Below, one piece after another: positions 1 through 5,993 of a stretch of 7,419 nt of DNA. The notes under the pieces were generated by a model. The model had not been told where the DNA came from and did no database searches. It was given only the letters and a program-made list of their open reading frames with translations. How positions within the stretch are numbered: the stretch's first letter is position 1; each line of letters opens with the position of its first letter. A program made the position numbers and the translations under genes. This stretch comes from Bacillota bacterium (GTDB lineage Bacteria > Bacillota > Clostridia > Lutisporales > Lutisporaceae): NCBI GenBank assembly GCA_023230985.1, contig JALNWH010000093.1, positions 1 to 7,419 on the forward strand. Reading direction: 5' to 3'.

Positions 1-29
1 TTCTTAAATCCTTAGAAGAGAAAAATTAA
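1..29 (+). CDS. C-terminal tail of an upstream gene, possibly a KOW-domain RNA-binding protein (partial)
   Basis: One frame (codons from base 3) is open from the window edge to a TAA at 27-29 and reads LKSLEEKN. The stop falls just before the infA ribosome binding site at 31-37, the spacing expected of an operon neighbour. In Clostridia the gene before infA is often a small KOW-domain (L14e-like) RNA-binding protein, or map (methionine aminopeptidase). A lysine/glutamate-rich helical ending of this kind would suit the KOW protein. Only eight residues are visible, so the gene identity is an inference from context, and even its being coding is not certain. Confidence 0.4.
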
Positions 30-48
30 CAGGAGGTTTGATTACCTT

Positions 49-267
49 ATGTCTAAACAGGATATAATTGAAGTAGAAGGAAAAGTTGTAGAAGCATTAC
101 CTAATGCCATGTTTCAAGTTGAATTGGAAAATGGCCATAGGATATTAGCTCATATTTCGGGAAAGCTTCGAATGAATTTCATACGAATACTCCCGGGAGA
201 TAAAGTGACAGTTGAACTTTCACCTTATGATTTAACTAGAGGCAGAATCACATGGCGTGGTAAATGA
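49..267 (+). CDS. infA: Translation initiation factor IF-1
   Basis: IF-1 binds the 30S A site during initiation and works with IF-2 and IF-3 to select the initiator tRNA. The product is 72 residues, the usual full length, and is a single S1-like OB fold. Recognisable family segments are the start IEVEGKVVEALPNAMF (about residues 8-23), the ENGH turn (27-30), GK-RMNFIRILPGDKV (38-53) and the ending LSPYDLTRGRITWR. The ATG follows AGGAGGT at 31-37 by 11 bases. rpmJ begins 16 bases after the stop, so the two are co-transcribed. The order infA-rpmJ-rpsM is the normal Firmicutes arrangement. Nothing is missing or unusual. Confidence 0.98.
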   Translation: MSKQDIIEVEGKVVEALPNAMFQVELENGHRILAHISGKLRMNFIRILPGDKVTVELSPYDLTRGRITWRGK

Positions 268-283
268 TCAAGGAGGTTATGAA

Positions 284-397
284 ATGAAAGTCAGACCATC
301 AGTAAAACCAATGTGTGAAAAGTGCAAGATAATTAAAAGAAAAGGTAAAGTAATGATTATCTGCGAAAATCCAAAACACAAGCAAAAACAAGGATAA
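284..397 (+). CDS. rpmJ: 50S ribosomal protein L36 (zinc-binding type)
   Basis: This 37-residue protein begins MKVRPSVKPMCEKC and ends KHKQKQG, the normal length and layout of bacterial L36, a small protein of the large subunit. Cys11, Cys14, Cys27 and His32 form the C-x2-C-x12-C-x4-H zinc site, so this is the zinc-containing (C+) form rather than the cysteine-free paralogue many bacteria induce in zinc limitation. The ATG lies 6 bases after AAGGAGGT (270-277), and the gene starts 16 bases after the infA stop. The next gene, rpsM, is 89 bases away, the longest gap within the ribosomal-protein cluster. Identification is secure despite the small size. Confidence 0.97.
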   Translation: MKVRPSVKPMCEKCKIIKRKGKVMIICENPKHKQKQG

Positions 398-399
398 AT

Positions 400-475
400 C
401 AATAGCGGGAGCGGCTGCATCGAAAAAAGATGCCCTATATTGGTTTCCATAATATATTGAATATACAATTGGAGG
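400..475 (+). promoter_or_regulatory. Candidate structured mRNA leader before rpsM that can hide its ribosome binding site
   Basis: The rpmJ-rpsM gap can fold by eye into two hairpins. The first pairs GCATC (417-421) with GATGC (429-433) around a GAAAAAA loop. It is closed below by CAATAG (400-405) against CTATATTG (435-442) with small bulges, leaving an 11-base purine-rich bulge on the 5' side (406-416). The second pairs ATTG (456-459) with CAAT (466-469), and then TTTCCA (444-449) with TGGAGG (470-475) using two G-U pairs and a 6-base bulge. That pairing buries the rpsM Shine-Dalgarno sequence. In E. coli, S4 represses the alpha operon by binding the rpsM leader, and S4 is in the same operon here, so feedback by S4 or S13 is plausible. 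The folds are hand-drawn and AT-rich, so this is a hypothesis. Confidence 0.4.
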
Positions 476-486
476 TGTAGATTTTA

Positions 487-858
487 ATGGCAAGAATCGC
501 CGGAGTGGACTTACCTAGAGATAAAAGGATAGAAATTGGTCTTACTTATATATACGGTATTGGAAGGAAGACATCAAATAAAATACTGGCTGAAGCCGGA
601 GTTAACCCTGACACCAGAGTAAAAGATTTGACAGAGGCTGAGGTTGGAAAACTTAGGGAAGTTATAGATAAAAGTTATAAAGTTGAAGGTGATCAAAAAA
701 GAGAAGTTGCATTGCATATAAAAAGATTAATGGAAATAGGTTGCTACAGAGGAATTCGCCATAGAAGGGGGCTTCCTGTAAGAGGACAAAGAACTAAGAC
801 AAATGCCAGAACAAGAAAAGGTCCTAAGAGAACTGTAGGAGTCAGAAGGAGAAAATAA
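487..858 (+). CDS. rpsM: 30S ribosomal protein S13
   Basis: S13 sits in the head of the small subunit, contacting the P-site tRNA and forming bridges to the 50S subunit. The product is 123 residues, typical for the family. It begins MARIAGVDLPRDKR, has the helix-turn segment YIYGIGRKTSNKIL (about 21-34), and carries the family signature GIRHRRGLPVRGQRT (89-103). It ends in the basic tail that threads toward the P site. The ATG is 9 bases after GGAGGTG (471-477). It is followed 30 bases later by rpsK, the normal first pair of the alpha cluster. The gap before it may be regulatory, as described for 400-475. Confidence 0.98.
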   Translation: MARIAGVDLPRDKRIEIGLTYIYGIGRKTSNKILAEAGVNPDTRVKDLTEAEVGKLREVIDKSYKVEGDQKREVALHIKRLMEIGCYRGIRHRRGLPVRGQRTKTNARTRKGPKRTVGVRRRK

Positions 859-888
859 TTACTAATAAAAAGAAGGAGGTATGGCTTA

Positions 889-1287
889 ATGGTTGCAAAG
901 CCAAAGGCAAAAAGGACTAGAAGAAGAAGAGAAAGAAAGAATGTTGAAAGAGGAGCAGCACATATCCAGTCAACATTTAATAATACAATAGTGACCCTTA
1001 CAGATTCTGTAGGAAATGCGCTATCTTGGTCCAGTGCCGGTTCTTTAGGATTTAGGGGCTCAAAAAAGAGTACTCCTTTTGCGGCTCAGATGGCTGCGGA
1101 AGTAGCTGCTAAAGCAGCTATGGAACATGGATTAAAGACTATTGAAGTGTATGTTAAGGGTCCCGGTTCAGGAAGAGAAGCAGCAATTAGATCGTTACAG
1201 GCGGCTGGTTTGGAAGTAAGTATGATAAAAGACGTTACTCCAATTCCACATAATGGCTGTAGACCGCCAAAACGTAGAAGAGTTTGA
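889..1287 (+). CDS. rpsK: 30S ribosomal protein S11
   Basis: S11 lies on the platform of the small subunit near the E site and contacts the Shine-Dalgarno helix region with S7 and S18. The product is 132 residues, full length. A very basic N-terminal stretch (residues 4-17) precedes the family core GAAHIQSTFNNTIVTLTD (22-39) and the ending DVTPIPHNGCRPPKRRRV. Asn122-Gly123 is the position equivalent to the E. coli site that converts to isoaspartate. The start ATG is 8 bases after AAGGAGGT (873-880); an earlier ATG touching the Shine-Dalgarno sequence leads only to a three-codon frame. rpsD begins 18 bases downstream. Confidence 0.98.
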   Translation: MVAKPKAKRTRRRRERKNVERGAAHIQSTFNNTIVTLTDSVGNALSWSSAGSLGFRGSKKSTPFAAQMAAEVAAKAAMEHGLKTIEVYVKGPGSGREAAIRSLQAAGLEVSMIKDVTPIPHNGCRPPKRRRV

Positions 1288-1305
1288 TTAACAGGAGGTG
1301 TAAGA

Positions 1306-1932
1306 ATGGCTAGATATACCGGTGCTGTCTGCAGATTATGCAGAAGAGAAGGAATGAAGCTTTATTTAAAAGGTGATAGATGCTATACTGATAAATGTGC
1401 TATAGCAAGAAGGAGCTATGCTCCCGGTCAACATGGGCAAAGCAGAAAAAAGGTATCCAACTATGGGTCACAATTAAGAGAAAAACAAAAAGTAAAGAGA
1501 ATTTATGGAATTTTAGAAAAACAATTTAGACTATATTTTGAAAAGGCAGAAAGAATGAAAGGTGTTACAGGTGAAAATCTGTTAGCTCTATTAGAAAAAA
1601 GGCTGGATAATGTTGTATATAGAATGGGGTTTGGAAATTCCAGAGCCGAGGCAAGACAACTTGTAAGACATGGTCATTTTACAGTAAACGGAAAGAAGGT
1701 TAACATACCATCTTATCAGATAGATATCAATGATTTAGTAGCTGTTAAAGCGAATAGTAAAAATACTGAAAAGTTTAAAGAGTTAGCGGAAGCTGCAGAA
1801 GCAAAAACTCCTCCACAATGGCTTTCAGTTAATACTGAAATGATGGAGGCTAGGGTAATTTCACTTCCGGCAAGAGAAGATATTGATATGCCGATAGAAG
1901 AACATTTGATTGTTGAGTTATACTCTAAGTAG
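1306..1932 (+). CDS. rpsD: 30S ribosomal protein S4 (zinc-binding type)
   Basis: S4 is a primary binder of 16S rRNA that nucleates assembly of the 30S body and helps set decoding accuracy. The product is 208 residues, as expected. The N-terminal domain carries Cys9, Cys12, Cys26 and Cys31, the zinc-knuckle arrangement of the cysteine-containing form. The S4 RNA-binding domain spans about 99-160, with KRLDNVVYRMGFGNSRAEAR followed by the RHGHFTVNGKKVNIPSYQI segment. Two TAG stops stand in tandem (1930-1935). The ATG is 6 bases after AGGAGGTG. Its place between rpsK and rpoA matches Clostridia and E. coli; in Bacillus subtilis rpsD is a separate, self-regulated gene. That makes S4 a candidate regulator of this cluster, which is an inference. 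Confidence 0.98.
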   Translation: MARYTGAVCRLCRREGMKLYLKGDRCYTDKCAIARRSYAPGQHGQSRKKVSNYGSQLREKQKVKRIYGILEKQFRLYFEKAERMKGVTGENLLALLEKRLDNVVYRMGFGNSRAEARQLVRHGHFTVNGKKVNIPSYQIDINDLVAVKANSKNTEKFKELAEAAEAKTPPQWLSVNTEMMEARVISLPAREDIDMPIEEHLIVELYSK

Positions 1933-1935
1933 TAG

Positions 1936-1965
1936 TTACCAATTACCCTCGAAAATAAATATAAT
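1936..1965 (+). promoter_or_regulatory. Weak candidate sigma-A promoter before rpoA
   Basis: A perfect TATAAT (1960-1965) lies 18 bases after TTACCA (1936-1941), which matches 4 of 6 bases of the -35 consensus. Transcription would begin near 1972, only a base or so before the rpoA ribosome binding site AAGGAGGG (1973-1980), giving a very short 5' end. The 57-bp gap is longer than most in this cluster. AT-rich DNA gives such matches by chance, so this is a low-confidence call. Confidence 0.25.
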
Positions 1966-1989
1966 TTTGATTAAGGAGGGTTTTGTAAA

Positions 1990-2937
1990 ATGATTGAGAT
2001 TGAAAAACCCAAAATTGAGTGTGTTGAGATGACTGAGGATTTTAAATATGGGAAATTTGTTGTTGAACCTTTAGAAAGAGGTAATGGCATAACACTTGGT
2101 AATTCTTTAAGACGAATACTTTTGTCTGCTTTACCGGGTGCGGCGGTATCTCAAGTTAAAATTGACGGTGTTTTACATGAATTTTCTACAATCCCGGGTG
2201 TTAAAGAAGATGTAACGGAGATAATTCTTAGCATCAAGGAACTCGCTTTTAGATTGCATGGCGAAAACAATAAAATAATTAGAATCGAGGCTCAAGGTGA
2301 GCAAGTTGTTACAGCAGAAGATATTATTGCAGATGCGGACATAGAAATAATTAATCCTGATTTGCATATAGCTACATTAGGAGAAGAAAGCAGGCTATAT
2401 ATGGAGATGACAGTTGAAAAAGGCAGGGGATATGCTACTGCTGAGAAAAATAAGCAATCCGGCCAACCTATAGGGGTGATACCTATAGACTCCATATTTA
2501 CACCTGTAAAAAAGGTTAATTACTTCGTTGAAAATACTAGAGTTGGCAATAGGACAGATTTTGATAAGCTTACATTGGAAATATGGACTAACGGAGCTAT
2601 AAAGCCGGATGAGGCAGCCAGTTTAGGCGCTAAGATATTGAATGAACATCTAAACCTATTTATTACTTTAACTGAACACGTAAGCGATGTAGAAATAATG
2701 GTAGAAAAAGAAGAAGACAAAAAAGATAAAGTCTTAGAAATGACAATTGAAGAATTAGATCTTTCCGTAAGGTCATTTAATTGCTTAAAGAGAGCGAGCA
2801 TTAATACTGTTGAAGAACTAACCTATAAAACGGAAGAAGATATGATGAAAGTCAGAAATCTTGGTAAAAAATCTTTAGAAGAAGTACAAAACAAACTAGC
2901 TTCACTTGGTTTGAGTTTAAAAAAGAATGACGATTAA
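1990..2937 (+). CDS. rpoA: DNA-directed RNA polymerase alpha subunit
   Basis: Alpha dimerises to start assembly of RNA polymerase, and its C-terminal domain touches UP elements and activators at promoters. The product is 315 residues, full length. The N-terminal domain (about 1-235) has the dimer and beta-contact segments EPLERGNGITLGNSLRRILL (26-45) and GVLHEFSTIPGVKEDVTEI (60-78). A charged linker (about 238-247) joins the C-terminal domain (about 250-311). That domain contains VRSFNCLK, in which Arg261 and Asn264 correspond to the E. coli DNA-contact residues Arg265 and Asn268, and NLGKKSL (290-296). The ATG is 9 bases after AAGGAGGG. rplQ follows after 19 bases, the normal pairing. Confidence 0.98.
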   Translation: MIEIEKPKIECVEMTEDFKYGKFVVEPLERGNGITLGNSLRRILLSALPGAAVSQVKIDGVLHEFSTIPGVKEDVTEIILSIKELAFRLHGENNKIIRIEAQGEQVVTAEDIIADADIEIINPDLHIATLGEESRLYMEMTVEKGRGYATAEKNKQSGQPIGVIPIDSIFTPVKKVNYFVENTRVGNRTDFDKLTLEIWTNGAIKPDEAASLGAKILNEHLNLFITLTEHVSDVEIMVEKEEDKKDKVLEMTIEELDLSVRSFNCLKRASINTVEELTYKTEEDMMKVRNLGKKSLEEVQNKLASLGLSLKKNDD

Positions 2938-2942
2938 GGGAT

Positions 2943-2950
2943 GAGGAGGT
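2943..2950 (+). promoter_or_regulatory. Ribosome binding site that fixes the TTG start of rplQ
   Basis: GAGGAGGT lies 6 bases before TTG at 2957. The ATG at 2941 is out of frame and overlaps the site, so this strong Shine-Dalgarno sequence supports the TTG start. Confidence 0.85.
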
Positions 2951-2956
2951 ATAACT

Positions 2957-3298
2957 TTGGCAGGATATAGAAAGCTTGGACGTCCCAGTGCTCATCGAAA
3001 GGCTATTCTTAGAAATCTAACAACAGGTTTATTGGAACATGGTAAAATAATGACAACAGATAAAAAGGCTAAGGAAGCACAAAGCATAGCCGAGAAGATG
3101 ATAAGCCTTGGTAAAAAAGGAGATTTACATGCCAGACGTCAAGCAATGGCATATATAACAAAAGAAGATGTTGTAAAAAAACTGTTTGATGAGATAGCCC
3201 CTAAGTATAGCGAGAGAAACGGTGGTTACACAAGAATACTAAAAATTGCACCAAGGCGCGGAGATGCAGCTGAAGTTGTTTTACTTGAATTAGTATAA
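2957..3298 (+). CDS. rplQ: 50S ribosomal protein L17
   Basis: L17 is a large-subunit protein near the exit-tunnel side of the ribosome. The product is 113 residues, close to the usual bacterial length. It opens with the family signature AGYRKLGRPSAHRKAILRNL (2-21), has GKIMTTDKKAKE (29-40), and ends with RNGGYTRILKIAPRRGDAAEV (87-107). Translation starts at TTG rather than ATG: the conserved N-terminus begins there, no in-frame ATG lies upstream, and a strong Shine-Dalgarno sequence is 6 bases away. It is the last gene of the alpha cluster, and a terminator-like hairpin follows the stop. The TTG start may lower its initiation rate, which is an inference. Confidence 0.97.
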   Translation: MAGYRKLGRPSAHRKAILRNLTTGLLEHGKIMTTDKKAKEAQSIAEKMISLGKKGDLHARRQAMAYITKEDVVKKLFDEIAPKYSERNGGYTRILKIAPRRGDAAEVVLLELV

Positions 3299-3306
3299 AT
3301 AATACG

Positions 3307-3349
3307 AAAAAACCGGGGGATTAAGTTAATACTTAGTCCCATGTTTTTT
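3307..3349 (+). terminator. Terminator-like hairpin between rplQ and ecfA1
   Basis: GGGATTAAGT (3317-3326) pairs in all ten positions with ACTTAGTCCC (3331-3340), one pair being G-U, around a TAAT loop. Two bases separate the stem from GTTTTTT (3343-3349). That T run can also pair with AAAAAAC (3307-3313) to lengthen the stem, the A-tract/hairpin/T-tract layout of intrinsic terminators. The T run is offset by three bases, so termination may be partial. Being directly after the L17 gene, it may also be related to the L17 downstream element described in lactic acid bacteria and Listeria. Either way it sets the ribosomal genes apart from the transporter genes. Confidence 0.65.
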
Positions 3350-3389
3350 GGTGCGGGAATTGTGATTTTTATAAAAGAGGTAGTATAGA

Positions 3390-4220
3390 ATGATAAAAAC
3401 TGAAAATGTTTCCTTCAGATACCCTAGTCAAGAAACAGAAGAGCTTTTTGCCCTTCATGATATAAATATCAGTATAAAAAAAGGTGAATTTGTAGCAGTA
3501 TTAGGACATAATGGCTCCGGCAAATCAACATTTGCAAAACTTTTAAATGCATTATTATTGCCTAATTTCGGTGTTGTTTATATAAATGGTATGGAAACAA
3601 AAGATATATCAAATCTTTGGAATATCAGGCAAACAGCAGGTATGGTTTTTCAAAACCCTGATAATCAGATTGTAGCAACAGTTGTAGAAGAAGATGTAGC
3701 ATTTGGACCGGAAAATCTCGGTATACCGCCATTGGAAATCAGAAAGCGCGTAGACGAATCTCTTATTGATGTTGGTATGTTCGAATATAGAAAGCATAGC
3801 CCACATCTTCTTTCTGGGGGACAAAAACAAAGAATTGCTATAGCCGGGATTTTATCAATGAAACCAAAATGCATAATACTTGATGAACCTACTGCTATGC
3901 TTGACCCTTCCGGCAGGAAAGAGGTTATTGAAACTATAATAAAGCTCAATAAAGAAGAGAATATAACTATAGTATTGATAACTCACTATATGGATGAAGC
4001 GGTAAATGCAGATAAAGTTTATGTTATGGGTGATGGCAAGATTGCATTGGAGGGTACTCCAAAACAGGTTTTTTCTAAAGTCAAAGAAATTAAGGAGCTG
4101 GGGCTGGATGTTCCGCAAATTACAGAATTAGCTCAGATGTTGATAGATGAAGGTGTTGATTTACCTTCGGATATTTTGACAGTACAGGAAATGGTGGTGG
4201 AGCTATGCCAATTAAAATAG
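3390..4220 (+). CDS. ecfA1: ECF transporter ATPase subunit A1
   Basis: This is one of the two cytoplasmic ATPases of energy-coupling factor transporters, which take up vitamins and metals. With EcfA2 it forms the heterodimer that powers EcfT and an interchangeable S component. The product is 276 residues, full length. Visible ABC motifs are Walker A GHNGSGKST (39-47), the Q loop Gln88 in VFQNPDNQ, signature LSGGQ (141-145), Walker B CIILDEP (161-167, catalytic Glu166) and switch His199. The C-terminal segment LGLDVPQITELAQML is typical of EcfA proteins. AGAGGT (3376-3381) precedes the ATG by 8 bases. The last 16 bases overlap ecfA2. Older annotations call this family CbiO or YbxA. Confidence 0.95.
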   Translation: MIKTENVSFRYPSQETEELFALHDINISIKKGEFVAVLGHNGSGKSTFAKLLNALLLPNFGVVYINGMETKDISNLWNIRQTAGMVFQNPDNQIVATVVEEDVAFGPENLGIPPLEIRKRVDESLIDVGMFEYRKHSPHLLSGGQKQRIAIAGILSMKPKCIILDEPTAMLDPSGRKEVIETIIKLNKEENITIVLITHYMDEAVNADKVYVMGDGKIALEGTPKQVFSKVKEIKELGLDVPQITELAQMLIDEGVDLPSDILTVQEMVVELCQLK

Positions 4221-5065
4221 AAAACTTAACACATATTTATATGAAAGATACTGTTTTTGAACAAATAGCTTTAGATGATGTTTCCATTAGCATAAATGAT
4301 GGAGAATTTATCGGGCTTATAGGGCATACCGGCTCTGGAAAGTCAACTCTTATACAGCATTTAAACGTATTACTAAAACCGACATCAGGCAGAATCCTAC
4401 TTGATGATATTGATATAAATACCAAAGGAGTGCCTTTAAAGAGTGTAAGGCAGAAAGTAGGATTAGTTTTTCAATATCCGGAACATCAATTATTTGAAGA
4501 AACTGTGTACAAGGATATTGCCTTTGGTCCTAAAAATCTGGGATTAGATGATAAACAAATAGAAAAAAGAGTGAAAACATCCTTGGAATTAGTTGGGCTG
4601 GATTATGAGGATTTTAAAGATGCATCCCCTTTTGACTTAAGCGGAGGGCAAAAAAGAAGAATAGCTATTGCCGGTGTAATAGCAATGAAGCCGAAGGTCT
4701 TGATATTGGACGAACCTACTGCCGGCCTTGATCCCAAAGGAAGAGATGAAATACTAAGCTATATAAAGACACTACAAAACAGAGAAAAAATCACAGTAAT
4801 ATTAGTATCCCATAGCATGGAGGATATCGCTAAACTTGTTGATAAAATTATCGTAATGAGTAAAGGTAAAATCATATATACGGATACACCTGATAATGTA
4901 TTTAAAGAAATAGAAATGCTGGAGGATGTAGGTCTAGGAGTTCCACAAGTTTCATATCTAATGAGAGAGTTAAGAAAAAAAGGGTTTCAAATAGAAGATT
5001 CAATATCAGTAGAAGATGCTAAAAATATGATATTGAAGGTATTAAGAGGTAGAAAAAATGCTTAA
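4205..5065 (+). CDS. ecfA2: ECF transporter ATPase subunit A2
   Basis: This is the second ATPase of the ECF module and partner of EcfA1. The product is 286 residues, with Walker A GHTGSGKST (40-48), Q-loop Gln90 in VFQYPEHQ, signature LSGGQ (145-149), Walker B VLILDEP (165-171, catalytic Glu170) and switch His203. The C-terminal GLGVPQVSYLMREL resembles that of EcfA1. The start at 4205 lies inside ecfA1 (16-bp overlap) and fits the family N-terminus, IKIENLTHIYM followed by the strand before Walker A. The only purine-rich stretch upstream, GGTGGAG (4196-4202), is just 2 bases from the ATG, so initiation probably depends on ribosomes finishing ecfA1. It overlaps ecfT by 8 bases. Confidence 0.95.
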   Translation: MPIKIENLTHIYMKDTVFEQIALDDVSISINDGEFIGLIGHTGSGKSTLIQHLNVLLKPTSGRILLDDIDINTKGVPLKSVRQKVGLVFQYPEHQLFEETVYKDIAFGPKNLGLDDKQIEKRVKTSLELVGLDYEDFKDASPFDLSGGQKRRIAIAGVIAMKPKVLILDEPTAGLDPKGRDEILSYIKTLQNREKITVILVSHSMEDIAKLVDKIIVMSKGKIIYTDTPDNVFKEIEMLEDVGLGVPQVSYLMRELRKKGFQIEDSISVEDAKNMILKVLRGRKNA

Positions 5066-5867
5066 AGATATAACGATTGGTCAATATATACCCGGCGATA
5101 CAAAAATACATAACTTAGATCCGCGAATAAAGATAATAATCACGTTTACTTTTATCGCTTCATTATTCTTTATTAATAAATTCTATGGATATATTTTTGT
5201 ATTAGCATTTATATCAATGGCAACTATAATTTCAAAAATTCAAATAAAATATCTATTCAAAGGACTAAAACCTCTTATAGTGATTATCTTATTAACGGTT
5301 TTTTTAAATATTTTTATGACTGAAGGGAAAGTTATTTATACAATTTGGAGGTTTAAAATAACGAAAGAAGGGTTATCACAGGCGGGTTTTATGGCACTTA
5401 GACTTATATTTCTTATTACCGGAGCATCCCTTCTAACTCTTACAACATCGCCAATATCATTGACGGACGGTATAGAAAAATTGCTCAATCCCTTGAGAAA
5501 AATAGGCGTGCCGGCTCATGAGATTGCAATGATGATGACAATTGCATTGCGGTTTATACCAACTTTACTGGAAGAAACAGATAAGATAATGAAAGCACAA
5601 ATGGCAAGGGGAGCGGACTTTGAATCAGGAAATATAATAACAAGAGCGAAAGCTATGATACCACTTTTAGTACCCCTTTTTATATCTGCCTTTAGAAGAG
5701 CGGATGAACTTGCTATGGCAATGGAAGCTAGGTGTTATAGAGGCGGAGAAAATAGGACAAGAATGAAACAATTAAAACTGGAATTAATAGATTTAGGTGC
5801 GTCTTTGATTACCGTTGCTTTTTTTGGAGCAATATTGTGGAGCAGATACTATACTTTTAAAATATAA
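5058..5867 (+). CDS. ecfT: ECF transporter transmembrane subunit T
   Basis: EcfT is the membrane scaffold linking the EcfA1-EcfA2 ATPases to a substrate-binding S component. The product is 269 residues. Hydrophobic segments near 25-40, 43-60, 72-87, 111-130 and 245-262 are visible membrane spans, and further ones are likely between 154 and 212. The cytoplasmic coupling helices carry the two expected motifs: ARG at 183-185 (in QMARGAD) and ARC at 224-226 (in MEARCYRGG), where Cys replaces the commoner Gly. Start GQYIPGDTKIHNLDPRIKI is typical of the family. AAGAGGT (5044-5050) is 7 bases before the ATG, inside the end of ecfA2. No S component is encoded here, so the module probably serves several S proteins made elsewhere. 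Confidence 0.95.
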   Translation: MLKDITIGQYIPGDTKIHNLDPRIKIIITFTFIASLFFINKFYGYIFVLAFISMATIISKIQIKYLFKGLKPLIVIILLTVFLNIFMTEGKVIYTIWRFKITKEGLSQAGFMALRLIFLITGASLLTLTTSPISLTDGIEKLLNPLRKIGVPAHEIAMMMTIALRFIPTLLEETDKIMKAQMARGADFESGNIITRAKAMIPLLVPLFISAFRRADELAMAMEARCYRGGENRTRMKQLKLELIDLGASLITVAFFGAILWSRYYTFKI

Positions 5868-5944
5868 ATGGATATTATGTGTGGTTATGATATTACTAAT
5901 CTTTAATAAACATATATTTATATTTTTGTCATAAAAAACTGAAA

Positions 5945-5964
5945 ATTTTCCGACCTCGGAAAGT
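5945..5964 (+). promoter_or_regulatory. Perfect inverted repeat before truA, possible operator or hairpin
   Basis: TTTCCGA (5947-5953) and TCGGAAA (5956-5962) are exact inverted repeats around CC. One A-T and one T-G position extend the symmetry to 5945-5964. TATAAA (5964-5969) follows at once, and CTGAAA (5939-5944), 4 of 6 bases of a -35 box, lies 19 bases before it. The repeat could therefore be an operator in the spacer of a weak truA promoter. No T run follows on the + strand, so it is not a + strand terminator. It lies in the 126-bp ecfT-truA gap, which otherwise shows only AT-rich sequence. Confidence 0.35.
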
Positions 5965-5993
5965 ATAAAATTAAATAGGATAAGGTTCTTGTA

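Noticed and set aside
881..889. ATG-GCT-TAA mini-frame just before rpsK, a possible leader peptide
   Set aside because: Its ATG touches the Shine-Dalgarno sequence with no spacer, and the frame has only two sense codons. It is most likely chance.
3360..3389. Possible ecfA1 promoter, TTGTGA with TATAGA 18 bases later
   Set aside because: The -10 would abut the ecfA1 start codon, so the transcript would begin inside the gene and lack the ribosome binding site.
5885..5934. TTATGA and TCATAA inverted repeat after ecfT as a terminator
   Set aside because: Six AT-rich pairs around a loop of about 38 bases, with no T run after it, is too weak to support.
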